Shown: positions 51,617-59,307, numbered from the stretch's first letter. The stretch: DNA of 64,000 nucleotides from Saccharibacillus brassicae (GCF_006542275.1 NZ_CP041217.1:2279501-2343500); one strand, 5' to 3'. Notes: a model not told the origin generated them from the sequence alone. Numbers and translations are program-made.

Positions 51617-51649
51617 AAAAGGAACGGCTTATGAGCCGTTCCTTTTTTT
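51617..51649. terminator. Terminator, convergent secreted-protein / quinone-reductase gap
   Basis: AAAAGGAACGGCT TATG AGCCGTTCCTTTTTTT. Confidence 0.85.
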
Positions 51650-51676
51650 GTGTGGGCGATTTCAGGGCAGCCACGC

Positions 51677-52264
51677 TTACTGAGCCACGGCCCGGAAATA
51701 TTTGTAGACTTTGTCCAGCTTCTGCGCATGCTTGCCTTTGGGACTTTCCATGCCGCCAAATTCGAAAAACTTCACTTTTTTGATGCCGACGTATCCGAAC
51801 AGCGCCCGGCGCATGAGTACCTGATGGGCGTTGCCCATGACGAGGCGCAAATAGCCGGTCGGTCCTTTCATGACGGAGATGCAGACGACGGATTTGCCTT
51901 TCATGAGTCCTTCCGGCATCAGGCCGCCTTTGTCGAGATAGGCGAACTTGGACGCGAACATCCGGTCGACGAAGCCCAGCATCATCGCGGGCGGACGTCC
52001 CCACCAGATCGGATAGATCAGCACGATTTTGTCCGCCCACATGAGCAGCTCGCGATGCCGCGAAAGTTCGGGATCGATATGCATGTCGCGCCGGCGCTTG
52101 TCTTCGTTGAACACCAGCACCGGGTCGAAGCCTTCTTCGTACAGATCGAGCACGCGGACTTCCTTGACGCCCGGGTTCTCGCCTCCGCCGCGCAATACCT
52201 GCTGCATAAAAGCGTAACTCAGGCTCTGGTGATTGGGATGCGCGTAGATCAACAGCATGTTCAT
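51677..52264 (-). CDS. NAD(P)H-dependent flavodoxin-fold oxidoreductase (quinone reductase type)
   Basis: 195 residues, the length of KefF/MdaB-type reductases. The FMN-phosphate loop region is MLLIYAHPNHQSLSYAFMQQVL. The second cofactor region is KIVLIYPIWWGRPPAMMLGFVDRMF, where PIWWGRPPA is the family signature, and the later VCISVMKGPTGYL fits the third loop. It should reduce quinones or azo and nitro compounds with two electrons. The ATG at 52264 follows AAGGGGAACACAC. It is divergent from a MarR gene with two matching palindromes between them, so it is very probably the MarR target. Confidence 0.9.
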   Translation of the reverse strand: MNMLLIYAHPNHQSLSYAFMQQVLRGGGENPGVKEVRVLDLYEEGFDPVLVFNEDKRRRDMHIDPELSRHRELLMWADKIVLIYPIWWGRPPAMMLGFVDRMFASKFAYLDKGGLMPEGLMKGKSVVCISVMKGPTGYLRLVMGNAHQVLMRRALFGYVGIKKVKFFEFGGMESPKGKHAQKLDKVYKYFRAVAQ

Positions 52265-52282
52265 GTGTGTTCCCCTTTTCAT

Positions 52283-52296
52283 TATCATTTGATAAC
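52283..52296. promoter_or_regulatory. MarR operator candidate 1
   Basis: Perfect 14-bp palindrome TTATCA TT TGATAA, 19 bases upstream of the reductase start. Confidence 0.7.
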
Positions 52297-52323
52297 AAAA
52301 AGATAGCACACCGGAGTTATAGT

Positions 52324-52337
52324 TGTCAAATGATAAT
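52324..52337. promoter_or_regulatory. MarR operator candidate 2
   Basis: TTGTCA AA TGATAA, one mismatch from site 1 in the half-sites, centred 41 bases from it (about four helical turns) and 48 bases before the MarR start. Confidence 0.68.
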
Positions 52338-52384
52338 TGTTTATAGATAAGTTTTTTGCTATGTTAAAGAAAAGAGGTGAGAAC

Positions 52385-52813
52385 ATGGACCACAGCGCAC
52401 TATTTCAAAAAGTCGTCGCTTTCATATCTTCGGTACATGAAGTCAGCCACGAACTGACCAAGGGCGTGAAGAGCGAAGATATTACGCCCGCCCAATATAA
52501 AATTCTCGAATATATGATGTTTACGCAGCCGGTAACGCCGAGCGATATCGCGGACTGCGTCGATTTGTCGCTGCCCAATACAAGCCGGGAGCTGCGCAAG
52601 CTGCTGGAAAAAGGATTGTGCGAAAAAGCGGTGGACGACGCCGACCGGCGCCGCCAGCTGTTCCGGCTGTCCGCGAACGGGCAGGCTTTGATGGGCCGCG
52701 TGTTCGGACAGGCACAGGAACGGTTCGAGCAGCGGATCGACGGCATCTCGGCAGAGGAAGAGCAGGAGATCGAACGGGCGCTGGCGCTGCTGCAGCGAAA
52801 GCTGTTCGGGTAG
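52385..52813 (+). CDS. MarR family transcriptional regulator
   Basis: 142 residues with the standard MarR winged helix: helical dimer parts at ~5-35 and ~120-142, and DNA-binding helices at ~45-80 (ITPAQYKILEYMMFTQPVTPSDIADCVDLSLPNTSRELRKLLEKGLCEK). The wing is AVDDADRRRQLFRLSANGQALM. No Cys that would suggest thiol redox sensing. The ATG at 52385 follows GAGGTGAGAAC. Divergent from the flavodoxin-fold reductase; it probably represses that gene and itself through the two palindromes, with quinone-like inducers (inference from MhqR-type pairs). Confidence 0.92.
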   Translation: MDHSALFQKVVAFISSVHEVSHELTKGVKSEDITPAQYKILEYMMFTQPVTPSDIADCVDLSLPNTSRELRKLLEKGLCEKAVDDADRRRQLFRLSANGQALMGRVFGQAQERFEQRIDGISAEEEQEIERALALLQRKLFG

Positions 52814-52828
52814 AGACGTTCAGCCCTT

Positions 52829-53149
52829 TTAATCAGACGGAGTTTTGGCTATCCGTTCCTTGATTGCTTTGACTTTGCTGCCGGACAGGCTGCAGGCGAT
52901 CCCTTCTGCAAAAAAGATTTGTTTGTTTGAAAAATCAATTTCCTGTACATTTTCCGGATTGATCAAAAAAGCTTTATGTACCCTCATCATTTGGGGGTAC
53001 TCTTTTTCCAACTGATTCAGCTTCCCATAGAACTGATACTGCGAATCCGCCGTATGTACAATCAGCTTATGCGGGGGGAGCGTTTCGATAAAGTAAAGGT
53101 CGGACAGCGCCAGATGAATACGACGACTGCCGATGGCGAGCGAGAACAA
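52829..53149 (-). CDS. LytTR DNA-binding domain, probably 5'-truncated AgrA-like regulator
   Basis: 106 residues forming a LytTR domain: FSLAIGSRRIHLALSDLYFIETLPPHKLIVHTADSQYQFYGKLNQLEKEYPQMMRVHKAFLINPENVQEIDF. The only start in frame is a TTG at 53149 with no ribosome site. The frame stays open upstream and reads AgrA-like linker (IEECVQVAFQRSLDRRKIDK) and a few receiver-end-like residues, but has no start codon. So this looks like the 3' part of a response regulator that lost its receiver start, or a decayed gene. It overlaps, out of frame, the small gene at 53158. Confidence 0.6.
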   Translation of the reverse strand: MFSLAIGSRRIHLALSDLYFIETLPPHKLIVHTADSQYQFYGKLNQLEKEYPQMMRVHKAFLINPENVQEIDFSNKQIFFAEGIACSLSGSKVKAIKERIAKTPSD

Positions 53150-53157
53150 TTGCTTGT

Positions 53158-53367
53158 CTATTTTTCGCCTATCCAGAGATCTCTGGAACGCAACCTGAAC
53201 GCATTCTTCGATCTGCGGACGCTCAGAAAAAAGCGAAGTTTCGCTTTTTTTAATCCAAAAGCAAGTAACAGCAGCAGAAGCGTATAATCTGAAAGCTGTA
53301 TGAACAGTATGCCTGAAGACGAAATGGTAATCACAACATTCCTCCTTGTAAAAAAACCTTTCAACAT
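53158..53367 (-). CDS. Small hydrophobic protein overlapping the LytTR remnant
   Basis: 69 residues from an ATG at 53367 with AAAGGAG eight bases upstream. An alternative in-frame GTG has an even better AAGGAGG site. One hydrophobic segment (ITISSSGILFIQLSDYTLLLLLLAFGL) is followed by a very basic tail (KKAKLRFFLSVRRSKNAFRLRSRDLW). No family recognised. Because the LytTR frame in the same DNA carries recognisable AgrA linker, this could be a fortuitous frame; the two strong ribosome sites argue that something is translated here. Confidence 0.4.
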   Translation of the reverse strand: MLKGFFTRRNVVITISSSGILFIQLSDYTLLLLLLAFGLKKAKLRFFLSVRRSKNAFRLRSRDLWIGEK

Positions 53368-53418
53368 CTATTAAACTCCTTTGAAAGGCATTTACAAGTA
53401 TAGTAGAATGTTATTTAG

Positions 53419-53511
53419 CTATAAATTTACTTTATACCCAATTTTAACATCGATTATATTTCTGACTGCAATGCTCTTTAGCTCCTGATCTTTAATAATC
53501 TCTTTTTTCAT
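53419..53511 (-). CDS. 30-residue peptide gene
   Basis: ATG at 53511 with TTAAGGAG four bases upstream, seven bases after the stop of the membrane-protein gene. It encodes MKKEIIKDQELKSIAVRNII and ten more residues, ending TAG. No Cys and no hydrophobic leader, so it is not an AgrD-type autoinducer precursor. Leaderless peptide, regulatory leader or decay product are all possible. Locally AT-rich. Confidence 0.4.
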   Translation of the reverse strand: MKKEIIKDQELKSIAVRNIIDVKIGYKVNL

Positions 53512-53519
53512 TTTACTCC

Positions 53520-53732
53520 TTAATGCCGACCTCTCTTCTGTTCGCTTAACTTTCGAATCAGAGCCCCTACCGACAAGATCAACATGCCCAAGCTCATAAC
53601 AAATCCTACGACGTTAAACAAAGTCAGAGGCTGTCCCTCGACTCTTCCGAAATTCGAAGCTCCGACTCCGACCAGAATCATGAAAACAATCGAACTTATG
53701 ACCAATGACATGATCGCTTTTTTCGGTTCCAT
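53520..53732 (-). CDS. Small two-helix membrane protein
   Basis: 70 residues with helices ~7-27 (IMSLVISSIVFMILVGVGAS) and ~40-62 (LFNVVGFVMSLGMLILSVGALI) and a basic C-terminus (RKLSEQKRGRH). No family recognised. The ATG has GGGAGGAACAAG upstream, a strong site. It heads a run of small genes (30-residue peptide, 69-residue protein, LytTR) on one strand, an arrangement that recalls small bacteriocin or quorum-sensing loci, but no known component is present. Confidence 0.6.
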   Translation of the reverse strand: MEPKKAIMSLVISSIVFMILVGVGASNFGRVEGQPLTLFNVVGFVMSLGMLILSVGALIRKLSEQKRGRH

Positions 53733-53883
53733 CTTGTTCCTCCCGTCTATTTGGCTTCATGCAACGAAACGTTCCGTTTGCTCCCTCACTCTCTCATACT
53801 TTGATCCCTTATAGGCACAAACCGTCCTGAAACGAATGTTTTCCGTCCCGAATCCATCAGACAGCCACCAAGCTGTTTACAAA

Positions 53884-53937
53884 AAAAGAGCAGGTTCGCT
53901 TCGAAGTCTCTCCGCTTCGATGCGAACCTGCTCTTTT
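53884..53937. terminator. Terminator after the AHSA1 gene
   Basis: AAAAGAGCAGGTTCGC / GCGAACCTGCTCTTTT outer stem with an inner TCGAAG/CTTCGA stem, just past the stop on the minus strand. Confidence 0.88.
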
Positions 53938-53941
53938 CATT

Positions 53942-54442
53942 TTAGGCCAAATACTCTTCCAGCCGGTCCCACGTCTCGCGGATGCCGTGCTCCATGCCCA
54001 TCTCGACGACGGTCTGCAGCGATTGTTCGGAATCGTACAGCGTGCGCGAGATCAGCTTCGTGCCGCCTTCGATCTCTTCGAAAACGAGCGTCGTGTCGGA
54101 CGGAGGCAGGTCTTCATTGATCGCGCCGTCGGCATCGGAAAAATAATCGGTGTAGACGAACGAGTTCGGCGCGTCAATCGACCGGTATACCCCTTTGCCC
54201 CACGATTCCATCCCGAAAAACTCGCCCTGATTCTTGTCCTTGCACGTCATGCAGTAATGCCAGACTCCTTCCGGGCGAAAATCGAGCGTGCACGCGGTCA
54301 GCTCCCAGCCTCGCGGTCCCCACCAATGCGTCAAATGTTCGCATTGGGTGAAAGCGGCGAACACTTTCTCGCGCGGTGCCTTGAAGATCCTTTCCATAAT
54401 AAATTCGCGGCCTTCGACTCTTACGATCATGCGGTCGGTCAT
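53942..54442 (-). CDS. SRPBCC/AHSA1 family protein
   Basis: 166 residues, START-like ligand-binding fold: IMERIFKAPREKVFAAFTQCEHLTHWWGPRGWELTACTLDFRPEGVWHYCM, then YFSDADG and TLVFEEIEGGTKLISRTLY, and the C-terminal helix (MGMEHGIRETWDRLEEYLA). These proteins bind hydrophobic ligands; AHSA1-type members in Firmicutes are usually paired with an ArsR repressor, as here. The ATG has GAGGAGGACCACGAC upstream. It lies 99 bases downstream of the ArsR gene, probably in the same transcript, and ends in a strong terminator. Confidence 0.9.
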   Translation of the reverse strand: MTDRMIVRVEGREFIMERIFKAPREKVFAAFTQCEHLTHWWGPRGWELTACTLDFRPEGVWHYCMTCKDKNQGEFFGMESWGKGVYRSIDAPNSFVYTDYFSDADGAINEDLPPSDTTLVFEEIEGGTKLISRTLYDSEQSLQTVVEMGMEHGIRETWDRLEEYLA

Positions 54443-54541
54443 GTCGTGGTCCTCCTCGAAAAGCTGAATTTGAATACAACTTCCAAGCCTGCCCCGGGCA
54501 TCGGCCCGAAGCTCGTTTCCCGTGCTGTCCCGTGCTGCCGA

Positions 54542-54862
54542 TCAGTCCGGCATGTCGCGCAGGTACGCGTCCAGCCGGTCGAACCGTTCTTCCCACAGCT
54601 CGCGGTAGCCCGCCAGCCAATCTTCCAGTTCGCGAAAAGGCTCGGGCCGCAGCCCGTAATGTCTGCGGTTCGCTTCGGCCCGCACCTCGACCACGCCCGC
54701 CTGCTGAAGCACCTTCAAGTGCTTGGAAGCCTGCGGCTGGCGCATGTCCAATCGCTGCACGATCTCGCCCACGCTGAGCGGCCCGCCGCGCAGCAGCGAG
54801 ACGATCCGCATGCGGCCCGGTTCCGCCAACGCGCCGAACAACTCCGTATTCCCTTCATCCAT
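54542..54862 (-). CDS. ArsR family transcriptional regulator
   Basis: 106 residues. Winged helix: LFGALAEPGRMRIVSLLRGGPLSVGEIVQRLDMRQPQASKHLKVLQQAGVVEVRAEANRRHYGLRPEPFRELEDWL. The metal-binding Cys motif of true ArsR/SmtB sensors (ELCVCDL) is absent, so this is the non-metal class that controls SRPBCC partner genes. A perfect 34-bp palindrome lies 111 bases upstream and is the obvious operator. The ribosome site is poor. Confidence 0.9.
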   Translation of the reverse strand: MDEGNTELFGALAEPGRMRIVSLLRGGPLSVGEIVQRLDMRQPQASKHLKVLQQAGVVEVRAEANRRHYGLRPEPFRELEDWLAGYRELWEERFDRLDAYLRDMPD

Positions 54863-54972
54863 ACCGTCTCTGCGCGGCCCCTCGATCCGGCTTCTGTCTA
54901 CTTTCGCCCGAAGCGGGCCCGCGCAAGATCACCTCTTTCCGCTCTGCGTCTTGTGTCGGCTTCAGTATAACC

Positions 54973-55006
54973 GAATCGAATATTCCTGTACAGGAATATT
55001 CGATTC
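54973..55006. promoter_or_regulatory. Perfect 34-bp palindrome upstream of the ArsR gene
   Basis: GAATCGAATATTCCTGT followed immediately by its exact reverse complement, no loop, in AT-rich surroundings 111 bases before the ArsR start. Too perfect for chance; best explained as the ArsR-family operator. Confidence 0.72.
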
Positions 55007-55053
55007 TCTTTTCAATCTCCCCGGGCCCGCTCGTCGGCACAACCCCCAACGAC

Positions 55054-55086
55054 AAAAAAGGCCCGCGCCCTCAGGCGCGGACCTTC
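55054..55086 (-). terminator. Terminator after the second luciferase-like gene
   Basis: Minus strand GGTCCGCGCC TGAG GGCGCGGGCC TTTTTT, 36 bases past the stop. Confidence 0.82.
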
Positions 55087-55121
55087 TCGGATCACGAATC
55101 CTTTTATCCCGTGTGACCTCT

Positions 55122-56186
55122 TTACTCGGCCGGCTGTCCCGCCGCTTCCCAGGCCGCGATCTCTTCGCGCACGATCGGGGCGACCTTCGTACCGAGCAGC
55201 TCGACCGAACGCATCACGTCTTCGTGATTGCCCATCGTGCCGACCGGCGTATGCAGCATGAAGCGCGTGATGCCGACTTTTTTGCGCAGGTCGATGATCT
55301 TCTTCGCGACCGTCTCCGGGCTGCCGACGTACAGGGCGCCTTCCGGACCGCGCAGCGCGTCGTAGCCCTGGCGGGTATACGGACCCCAACCGCGCTCTTT
55401 GCCGAGCACCGTCATCGCGTAGCGCATCGACGGGAAGAACTTGTCCGCCGCTTCGTCGTCGGTCTCGCCGACGAAGCCGTGCGAATGCGAAGCGACCGGA
55501 AGCAGGGAAGCGTCGTTCCCGCCGTGCTCGGCGGCGCGCTTGTACAGGTCGACGAGCGGCGCGAACTGGCTCGGACGTCCGCCGATGATCGCGAGCACCA
55601 GCGGCAGGTTGAGCAGGCCGGCGCGCACGACGGATTCCTGGTTGCCGCCGCTGCCGATCCAGACAGGCAGCTTCTCCTGTACCGGACGCGGGTAGACGCC
55701 CCGGCCTTTGATCGCCGGACGGTGTCCGCCTTTCCAGTCGACGATTTCCGATTGCTGGATCTTGAGCAGCAGCTCCAGCTTCTCGTCGAACAGGTCGTCG
55801 TAATCGTTCAGATCGTACCCGAACAGCGGGAACGACTCGATGAACGATCCGCGGCCCGCCATGATCTCCGCGCGGCCGTTCGAGATCGCGTCTACCGTCG
55901 AGAAATCCTGAAATACGCGGACCGGATCGGCCGAAGACAGCACCGTCACCGCGCTCGTCAGACGGATCTTCTCGGTGCGCGCCGCCGCCGCGGCCAGAAT
56001 GACCGCAGGCGCGGACGCCGCGTAATCGATCCGGTGATGCTCGCCCACGCCGAAAACGTCGAGGCCGACTTGGTCCGCGAGCACGATTTCTTCCACTACC
56101 TGGCGAATGCGCTCCGCGTGACTGATCGTCGGGCCGGTGCCGTCCGCAGGGGTCGTTTCCACAAATGTACTGATACCGATTTCCAT
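55122..56186 (-). CDS. Luciferase-like (LLM class) flavin-dependent oxidoreductase
   Basis: 354 residues, TIM-barrel flavin monooxygenase fold: ADQVGLDVFGVGEHHRIDYAASAPAVILAAAAARTEKIRLTSAVTVLSSADPVRVFQDFSTVDAISNGRAEIMAGRGSF, PVWIGSGGNQESVVRAGLLNLPLVLAIIGG and YVGSPETVAKKI. Only distantly similar to the LLM protein at 21217. Substrate unknown. The ATG has AAAGGAGATTCAATT upstream. The promoter side is AT-rich with GTAAGTAAC near 56242, which might be a regulator site. It ends in a terminator. Confidence 0.9.
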   Translation of the reverse strand: MEIGISTFVETTPADGTGPTISHAERIRQVVEEIVLADQVGLDVFGVGEHHRIDYAASAPAVILAAAAARTEKIRLTSAVTVLSSADPVRVFQDFSTVDAISNGRAEIMAGRGSFIESFPLFGYDLNDYDDLFDEKLELLLKIQQSEIVDWKGGHRPAIKGRGVYPRPVQEKLPVWIGSGGNQESVVRAGLLNLPLVLAIIGGRPSQFAPLVDLYKRAAEHGGNDASLLPVASHSHGFVGETDDEAADKFFPSMRYAMTVLGKERGWGPYTRQGYDALRGPEGALYVGSPETVAKKIIDLRKKVGITRFMLHTPVGTMGNHEDVMRSVELLGTKVAPIVREEIAAWEAAGQPAE

Positions 56187-56529
56187 AATTGAATCTCCTT
56201 TTGATGAGCCGCCGAATCGAAGGCTAAATATATTTATTAAAGTAAGTAACTATAATTATTTTATATACTCATTATCGGCTTTTTCTTCGAAGATTTCAAG
56301 CTTTGTTTTGAAAATCGGTTCAATCTTCACGGAATCCGGGCAGGAACGGTCGCGAAAAAGAGAATCGGAACGAGGACCGCGATCGGAAAAGCGACGCCGA
56401 CGGCGGGATTGCCTGTTTTCTAACGGGCAGCGGCGGAGTTTCTTTTCACGAAAAAGCGCCTTGCCGCGAGATTCCCACGGCAAAGGCGCTTTCTGTCTTA
56501 CCTACTGCTTGATTGCTGCCCCGATCGAA
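56187..56529. other. Gap between LLM and WGxxGxxG genes
   Basis: 343 bases. The left part is AT-rich and holds the LLM promoter. The middle is without features. The terminator of the WGxxGxxG gene is at 56451-56493. No gene seen. Confidence 0.5.
56451..56493 (-). terminator. Terminator after the WGxxGxxG gene
   Basis: AAAAAGCGCCTTGCCG and CGGCAAAGGCGCTTTCT arms; T-run on the minus strand. Confidence 0.78.
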
Positions 56530-56811
56530 TTATCTGCCTGTACGAGTCGTCGTATCATGGTCGTGGCGGCGGCGCAGACCGAGCAGGCCAAGCAAACCAA
56601 GCAGGCCAAGCAGGCCCCAAAGTCCGTTGTCTCCGTCGTCGTCGGTTGCTTCGTCCACGGCGTTGCCTGTCGTTTGTTCCACTTCGGCTGCGGCCGAAAC
56701 GTAAGAAGTTCCGGCAGAAGCGGTCGAGACTTCACCCGCGAAAGCGGAAGCGGCACCGAACGAGGAAACGAGCGTGAAAGCGATGAGAAGAGTTTTAACT
56801 TTAGCCAACAT
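56530..56811 (-). CDS. Secreted WGxxGxxG-motif protein
   Basis: 93 residues. The signal peptide is at ~1-26 (KTLLIAFTLVSSFGAASAFAG), followed by a Ser/Thr/Ala/Glu linker and an acidic DDDGDN patch. The C-terminal LWGLLGLLGLLGLLGLRRR is the WGxxGxxG signature. This tripartite tail (motif, hydrophobic, Arg cluster) resembles a C-terminal sorting or anchoring signal used in several Firmicutes. The ATG has AAAGGAG ten bases upstream. A long AT-rich leader precedes it, suggesting its own regulated promoter. Probably cell-surface; function unknown. Confidence 0.8.
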   Translation of the reverse strand: MLAKVKTLLIAFTLVSSFGAASAFAGEVSTASAGTSYVSAAAEVEQTTGNAVDEATDDDGDNGLWGLLGLLGLLGLLGLRRRHDHDTTTRTGR

Positions 56812-57077
56812 TTTGTTTGTTCTCCTTTGTAAAGCACGAATGACATTCTTTTACTATTAACCTCGGTTAGGTTTTTGAATCTTTTCTATCTTCTTATGTA
56901 AGCTAAGTATCCAAATCCGGTAAGTTCTCGAACCCTTGCCCTGTATAGGTTTAGAAATCTTTTTCGATTAGTTGAATATATTTTCCCCAGATGCTTGAGA
57001 CCTTATTTTAAGCTGGTTCTTCGCTTGGACCGGGTGTTATATAAGGGGGTAATCCTCCCTTGAAAGGAGCTGGAAGC

Positions 57078-58007
57078 TTGCCGAACTCCGCCGCTGCCGC
57101 CCTCAAAAACGGACTGCTGCTCATGCGGCCGGCCGCCGTCATCGCTTCGAGCGTCGTCATTATTTTCTCCGGCGTCTATCCGCTGTTTGCCGATCCGGCG
57201 GTGCCGACCGATCGGGTACTGACCGCGGCGGCGCTGCTGCTCGTCGGCTGTCTGCTGATCCACGGCCTGCTGACGCATGCGCTCAACGATTATACCGATT
57301 ACCGGTCCGGCACGGACGAACGCAGTCCCGCCCTGCTGTCCGGCGGCAGCCGGGTCATTCAGAACGGACGCATCTCGCCGGAAGCGCTGGGACGTTTCGG
57401 CTTCGGGCTGACGGCCGTACTGCTGATTGGCGCGGGGGTGCTCGCCGCAATGGGGCAGATTCGGCTCGCCGTGCTGCTGGTCATCGGAATCTGGGGTGCT
57501 GTCTCCTACTCCGCGGCTCCGCTTCGGCTGTCGTACGTTCCTTTTGCCGGGGAGTGGCTGAGCACGTTTCCGTCCACTTTCGCGCTGGGACTCGGCGGAG
57601 CGTGGCTGCTGCTGGACGATCTGCCGCTGTGGGCCGTGCAAAATGCGTGGATCAACGCCATGTACTGCATATCCTGGGTAATGGTGCATCATATTCCCGA
57701 TCTGGAGGCCGACCGCGGCGCTTCCCCCGTCAAGCGGACCAGCGTCGTCTGGGCCGCCGACCGGTTCGGCCCCGCGTTCGCCCGTCTGCCGGCCGTCGTC
57801 TATTTCGCCCTGATCGGCGTATCCGCGCTCTGGTTCGCCGGAACGGGCCGGACGCTCGCCGCGGGTATCGTGCTGGCGGCTGCGGCGCTGTCGGTCTATT
57901 GGCTGGCCCGGGTGGACGTGCAGGACGCGGCAGCCGTGACGGCGTGCGAGAAAAAGATGCTGCTCACCGCGATGATTCTGGCGATCGGGCTCGGTATTTT
58001 CCACTGA
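57078..58007 (+). CDS. UbiA-type prenyltransferase
   Basis: 309 residues, eight or nine membrane helices. The first Asp-rich motif is NDYTDYRSGTDE (residues ~69-80, the NDxxDxxxGxDE type) and the second is DLEADRGASPVKRTSVV (~207-223, DxxxD with following Lys-Arg). These place it in the UbiA superfamily (MenA, protohaem farnesyltransferase and others). The isoprenoid acceptor cannot be told from sequence; no menaquinone genes are nearby. The start is TTG at 57078 with AAAGGAG eight bases upstream; an upstream in-frame TTG would contain that site. Confidence 0.87.
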   Translation: MPNSAAAALKNGLLLMRPAAVIASSVVIIFSGVYPLFADPAVPTDRVLTAAALLLVGCLLIHGLLTHALNDYTDYRSGTDERSPALLSGGSRVIQNGRISPEALGRFGFGLTAVLLIGAGVLAAMGQIRLAVLLVIGIWGAVSYSAAPLRLSYVPFAGEWLSTFPSTFALGLGGAWLLLDDLPLWAVQNAWINAMYCISWVMVHHIPDLEADRGASPVKRTSVVWAADRFGPAFARLPAVVYFALIGVSALWFAGTGRTLAAGIVLAAAALSVYWLARVDVQDAAAVTACEKKMLLTAMILAIGLGIFH

Positions 58008-58072
58008 ATCCGGTCGAAGGGGCGCATCATGCCGAAGCTTCGCTTCCAAACTCGTACGGCGGCTTTTTCGCC

Positions 58073-58101
58073 TTGAAAACGTTTTATTTTTATGCCACAA
58101 T
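58073..58101 (+). promoter_or_regulatory. Possible promoter with cre-like overlap before the aldo/keto reductase gene
   Basis: TTGAAA (58073-58078), 17 bases, CACAAT (58096-58101). TTGAAAACGTTTTAT at the -35 matches the CcpA cre consensus at all but one position. Confidence 0.35.
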
Positions 58102-58219
58102 TGATATGTTTTCAAGTACCGGTTAGCCTGAAAGGTTCCTTTGCCAAAGTCGTCCATTCATACAGCAGCGGGGGTTCCGTTGAATCGGACCTTCGTCCAA
58201 TACGAGGAGGAAAGACCTG

Positions 58220-59137
58220 ATGAGAACAATCAAGCTCGGAAGCAGCAATCTTGACGTACCGATAGTCGCTGTCGGCTGCATGAGAATCGATTCCCTGGAC
58301 AAAAAAGAAGCGGAAACCTTCGTGCAAACGGCACTCGACGAAGGCGCGAACTTCTTCGACCATGCGGACATTTACGGCGGCGGCAAGTGCGAAGAGATTT
58401 TCGCCGAAGCGGTACATATGAGCCCGTCCGTGCGCGAGAACCTGATCCTTCAATCCAAATGCGGCATCCGTCAGGGACAGTTCGATTTCTCCAAAGAGCA
58501 TATCCTGTCTTCCGTCGACGGCATCCTGCAAAGACTGAACACCGATTACCTCGACATCCTGCTGCTGCACCGTCCCGACGCCCTCGTCGAGCCGGAAGAA
58601 GTGGCAGAAGCGTTCGACAAGCTGGAAGCTTCGGGCAAAGTGCGCCACTTCGGCGTATCCAACCAAAAACCGATGCAGATCGATCTGCTCAAAAAATACG
58701 TGAAGCAGCCGCTGGTTGCCAATCAGCTCCAGCTCAGCATCACGAACGCCAACATGATCTCCAACGGCGTCAACGTCAACATGCTGATCGACGAATCGGT
58801 CGACCGCGACGGCAGCATTCTCGACTACTGCCGCCTGAACGATATCACGGTCCAGCCGTGGTCGCCGTTCCAATACGGATTTTTCGAAGGCGTGTTCCTC
58901 GACAACGACAAGTTCCCGGAATTGAACGCGGAAATCAACAACGTGGCCGAAGCGCACGGCGTCAGCAACACGACGATCGCGATCGCGTGGCTGCTGCGCC
59001 ACCCGGCCAACATGCAGCCGGTGACAGGCACGATGAACGTGCAGCGCATCAAAGACTGCATTAAAGCCGGCGAAGTGAAGCTGTCCCGCGAAGAATGGTA
59101 CGCCATCTACCGCGCGGCGGGCAACAAACTGCCTTAA
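58220..59137 (+). CDS. Aldo/keto reductase (YdhF-like)
   Basis: 305 residues, TIM-barrel NADPH reductase. The start MRTIKLGSSNLDVPIVAVGCMRI is followed by the catalytic Asp and Tyr in FFDHADIYGGGKCEE, Lys in LILQSKCGI and His in LDILLLHRPD. This is the complete Asp-Tyr-Lys-His tetrad. The QPWSPFQYGFFEG and GTMNVQRIKD segments match the E. coli YdhF subgroup. It acts on small carbonyls; the physiological substrate is unknown. The ribosome site is GAGGAGG. A complex terminator follows. Confidence 0.93.
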   Translation: MRTIKLGSSNLDVPIVAVGCMRIDSLDKKEAETFVQTALDEGANFFDHADIYGGGKCEEIFAEAVHMSPSVRENLILQSKCGIRQGQFDFSKEHILSSVDGILQRLNTDYLDILLLHRPDALVEPEEVAEAFDKLEASGKVRHFGVSNQKPMQIDLLKKYVKQPLVANQLQLSITNANMISNGVNVNMLIDESVDRDGSILDYCRLNDITVQPWSPFQYGFFEGVFLDNDKFPELNAEINNVAEAHGVSNTTIAIAWLLRHPANMQPVTGTMNVQRIKDCIKAGEVKLSREEWYAIYRAAGNKLP

Positions 59138-59149
59138 CTTCAGGCTAAA

Positions 59150-59170
59150 GATTAACGATTAACGATTAAC
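59150..59170. repeat. Three tandem GATTAAC heptamers
   Basis: Exact 7-base units between the aldo/keto reductase stop and its terminator; related to AGATTAA units at 40265. Confidence 0.6.
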
Positions 59171-59186
59171 GCCTTATTTTCGGCGC

Positions 59187-59251
59187 AAAAAGCCCTGTTC
59201 GTACGCTTCGGGGGTATCCGCGGATACTCCCGAGCGACGACAGGGCTTTTT
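59187..59251. terminator. Branched terminator after the aldo/keto reductase gene
   Basis: AAAAAGCCCTGTTCGT / ACGACAGGGCTTTTT outer stem enclosing CGCTTCGGG/CCCGAGCG and GTATCCGCGGATAC stems. Confidence 0.85.
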
Positions 59252-59307
59252 GGTAGGTAACGCTTCGTGCCGGCTTGCGGGAGCGGCGGCGGCCGATTCG
59301 ACGGCCG

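Noticed and set aside
53419-53511. AgrD-like autoinducer peptide
   Set aside because: The 30-residue peptide has no Cys or Ser in a cyclisation position, no amphipathic leader, and no AgrB-like gene is nearby.
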